Source of the DNA: Acidobacteriaceae bacterium | Lineage (GTDB): Bacteria; Acidobacteriota; Terriglobia; Terriglobales; Acidobacteriaceae | DNA: 6,861 bases | Reading direction: 5' to 3' | Assembly: GCA_030838305.1 (NCBI GenBank) | Contig: JAUTWY010000179.1 | Coordinates: forward strand, 1-6,861 | In this document: positions 5,988 to 6,861 of the stretch, piece after piece | How positions within the stretch are numbered: position 1 is the first letter of the stretch | How the letters are laid out: each line of letters starts with the position of its first letter | The notes under the pieces: generated by a model | Databases searched by the model: none | What the model saw: the letters and a program-made list of their open reading frames with translations, nothing else | Told to the model about the DNA's origin: nothing | Translations under genes and position numbers: made by a program

Positions 5988-6647
5988 CTACGCTCCCCGT
6001 TTTCCCTTCAACTCCACCAGCAACTGCTCAATGCGATCTTCCTTTTCCAGGGCCGCCAGCCGGTCTTCCATATTGTCTCCAGCGATTTCCGACTTCGCCT
6101 GGCCCAACGCTTCCGAATGCGCCACCTTCCGTTTCATGCGATCGAAAGCGGCAGCTTTCGAGCCGTCGCCCATGGCGAGACGAGCATCGCTGGCTTTGCC
6201 GACGGCGCGGGCGCGGCGATGTTGCGCAATCAGCAGATCAGCCCTCGACTGAGCCTCGGTCAGCTTTTGCTCGAGCTGCCGTAGGGCGGACTTCAGGTTC
6301 TCCACCTGAGCTTTCTGGTCAGTCACCTGCTGCGCAAAGCTCTCGCTCATCTCACGATAACTTTCCACTCGCTGCAGCGATGCTCGGGCCAGGTCGTCCT
6401 GTTTCTTGTCGACCGACAGCTCGGCCTTGCGCATCCACTCGGCGACTTTGTCCTCGTTTTCTTTCTTCTTTTTCTCGAGCAAGTGTTGATCGGCGATAGC
6501 GATCGCCACCTGCGTCTTCACTTGCAGCAGTTGATTCTGCATGTCGAGAATCACCTGCTTGATCATCTTCTCCGGCTCCTCGGCTTTATCGATCAAGTCG
6601 TTGAGATTGGCCCGGACTAATGTGGAAACGCGCTCTAGTAATGGCAT
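5988..6647 (-). CDS. pspA: Phage shock protein A (PspA/IM30 family)
   Basis: PspA forms ESCRT-III-like coiled-coil polymers that bind and stabilise the inner membrane under envelope stress. The 219-residue product begins with the amphipathic segment MPLLERVSTLVRANLNDLID, followed by the family-typical KAEEPEKMIKQVILDM (residues 21-36). Long charged helices follow (about 25-145) with heptad-like LEKKKKENEDK and LRQLEQKLTEAQ stretches. A conserved turn, ARAVGKASDARLAMGDGSKAAAFDRMKRKV (about 145-174), and a final helix to residue 215 complete it. Its length fits PspA; it lacks the C-terminal extension of chloroplast-type Vipp1. The ATG at 6647 has a strong AAGGAG (6659-6654) six bases upstream. 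It follows the glycine-zipper gene by 38 bases, probably co-transcribed. No pspB, pspC or pspF, and no sigma-54 promoter, is seen in the window. Confidence 0.95.
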   Translation of the reverse strand: MPLLERVSTLVRANLNDLIDKAEEPEKMIKQVILDMQNQLLQVKTQVAIAIADQHLLEKKKKENEDKVAEWMRKAELSVDKKQDDLARASLQRVESYREMSESFAQQVTDQKAQVENLKSALRQLEQKLTEAQSRADLLIAQHRRARAVGKASDARLAMGDGSKAAAFDRMKRKVAHSEALGQAKSEIAGDNMEDRLAALEKEDRIEQLLVELKGKRGA

Positions 6648-6674
6648 GGTGGACTCCTTTTTTCTGTTAACAAC

Positions 6675-6693
6675 AGCTTCTAGCTTCTAGCTT
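6675..6693. repeat. 7-base tandem repeat over a stop codon
   Basis: The plus strand reads AGCTTCT, AGCTTCT, AGCTT: 2.7 perfect heptamer copies. On the minus strand the unit is TAGAAGC, and its first TAG (6689-6687) is the stop codon of the upstream glycine-zipper gene. It lies in the 38-base gap before pspA. Confidence 0.75.
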
Positions 6694-6861
6694 TGCTGCC
6701 TTAGGTTTCTGGTTTCATGTTGCCGGTGGAGGGAGGCGCACTCCGAACAATCGATTCCCTTGCGCCGGAAGCTGCTGCCGATGGCGACTCCAATCGCGAC
6801 TCCGATGGCGAGCCAGATTGCCAGGTGTCCGGCGGCGACTCCGAGTGCGGCTCCCATGGCC
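6687..6861 (-). CDS. Glycine-zipper small membrane protein, possibly 5' truncated by the window edge
   Basis: A frame too short for a routine ORF call runs from the window edge to TAG 6689-6687. An in-frame ATG at 6857 would give 56 residues: MGAALGVAAGHLAIWLAIGV, then AIGVAIGSSFRRKG and a polar tail with Cys37-x2-Cys40 (DCSEC) ending NLRQQS. The G-x3-G-x3-G spacing (GVAIGVAIG) over about 25 hydrophobic residues marks a glycine-zipper transmembrane helix suited to oligomer packing. RRK next to the helix would place the tail in the cytoplasm. Whether ATG 6857 is the real start cannot be decided, because the upstream sequence is missing and the frame continues to the edge. Its position directly before pspA suggests a membrane-stress connection, which is inference. 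Confidence 0.65.
   Translation of the reverse strand, partial: AMGAALGVAAGHLAIWLAIGVAIGVAIGSSFRRKGIDCSECASLHRQHETRNLRQQS

Noticed and set aside
6664..6676. Imperfect inverted repeat CTGTT-AAC-AACAG upstream of pspA, considered as an operator
   Set aside because: Five-base arms in an A/T-rich leader are easily due to chance, and nothing else supports a binding site.
6661..6861. Sigma-54 promoter for pspA
   Set aside because: I found no GG-N10-GC element with proper flanks, and the stretch is mostly coding for the glycine-zipper protein.

Overview
The window looks like chromosomal DNA of a Gram-negative bacterium, most likely an Acidobacteriota (Terriglobia-type) genome. Lipid A and lipoprotein maturation genes require an outer membrane. 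Codons are moderately GC-rich. A short hairpin element whose + strand translation reads LKGHGFSRA matches a dispersed repeat that I recall as common in acidobacterial genomes. The taxonomic assignment is inference; no rRNA is present.

Left block (1-4214, all minus strand, read right to left): lpxD, a MobB/BioD-like P-loop NTPase, lnt and prfB lie almost end to end, with gaps of 2 and 23 bases and then a 4-base ATGA overlap. They are probably one transcript. LpxD makes a lipid A precursor and Lnt finishes lipoprotein acylation, so the operon is an envelope-biogenesis unit with a translation factor at its end. prfB (RF2) is cut by the left window edge and carries the classical programmed +1 frameshift at an in-frame UGA (codon 24). 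The NTPase between the two envelope enzymes is the least understood gene here.

Middle block (4215-5634): a 47-residue two-helix membrane protein runs on the plus strand, divergent from lpxD. Its promoter is placed so that transcription would begin at the AUG (leaderless). It converges on a small lipoprotein gene on the minus strand. The whole gap between their stop codons is a 15-base, four-copy tandem array. Divergent from the lipoprotein gene is a 147-residue protein with two Cys-rich, probably zinc-binding, modules.

Right block (5635-6861): the hairpin repeat, then a frameshifted RelE/ParE toxin remnant with no antitoxin, then pspA (phage-shock/membrane-stress protein), then the C-terminal part or whole of a glycine-zipper membrane protein that precedes pspA on the same strand.

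Three separate short tandem arrays each overlap the stop codon of a minus-strand gene. Together with the nested RF2-dependent UGA codons at lnt/prfB and the leaderless miniprotein, these are the most unusual observations. I see no CRISPR, prophage, insertion sequence, tRNA or rRNA.
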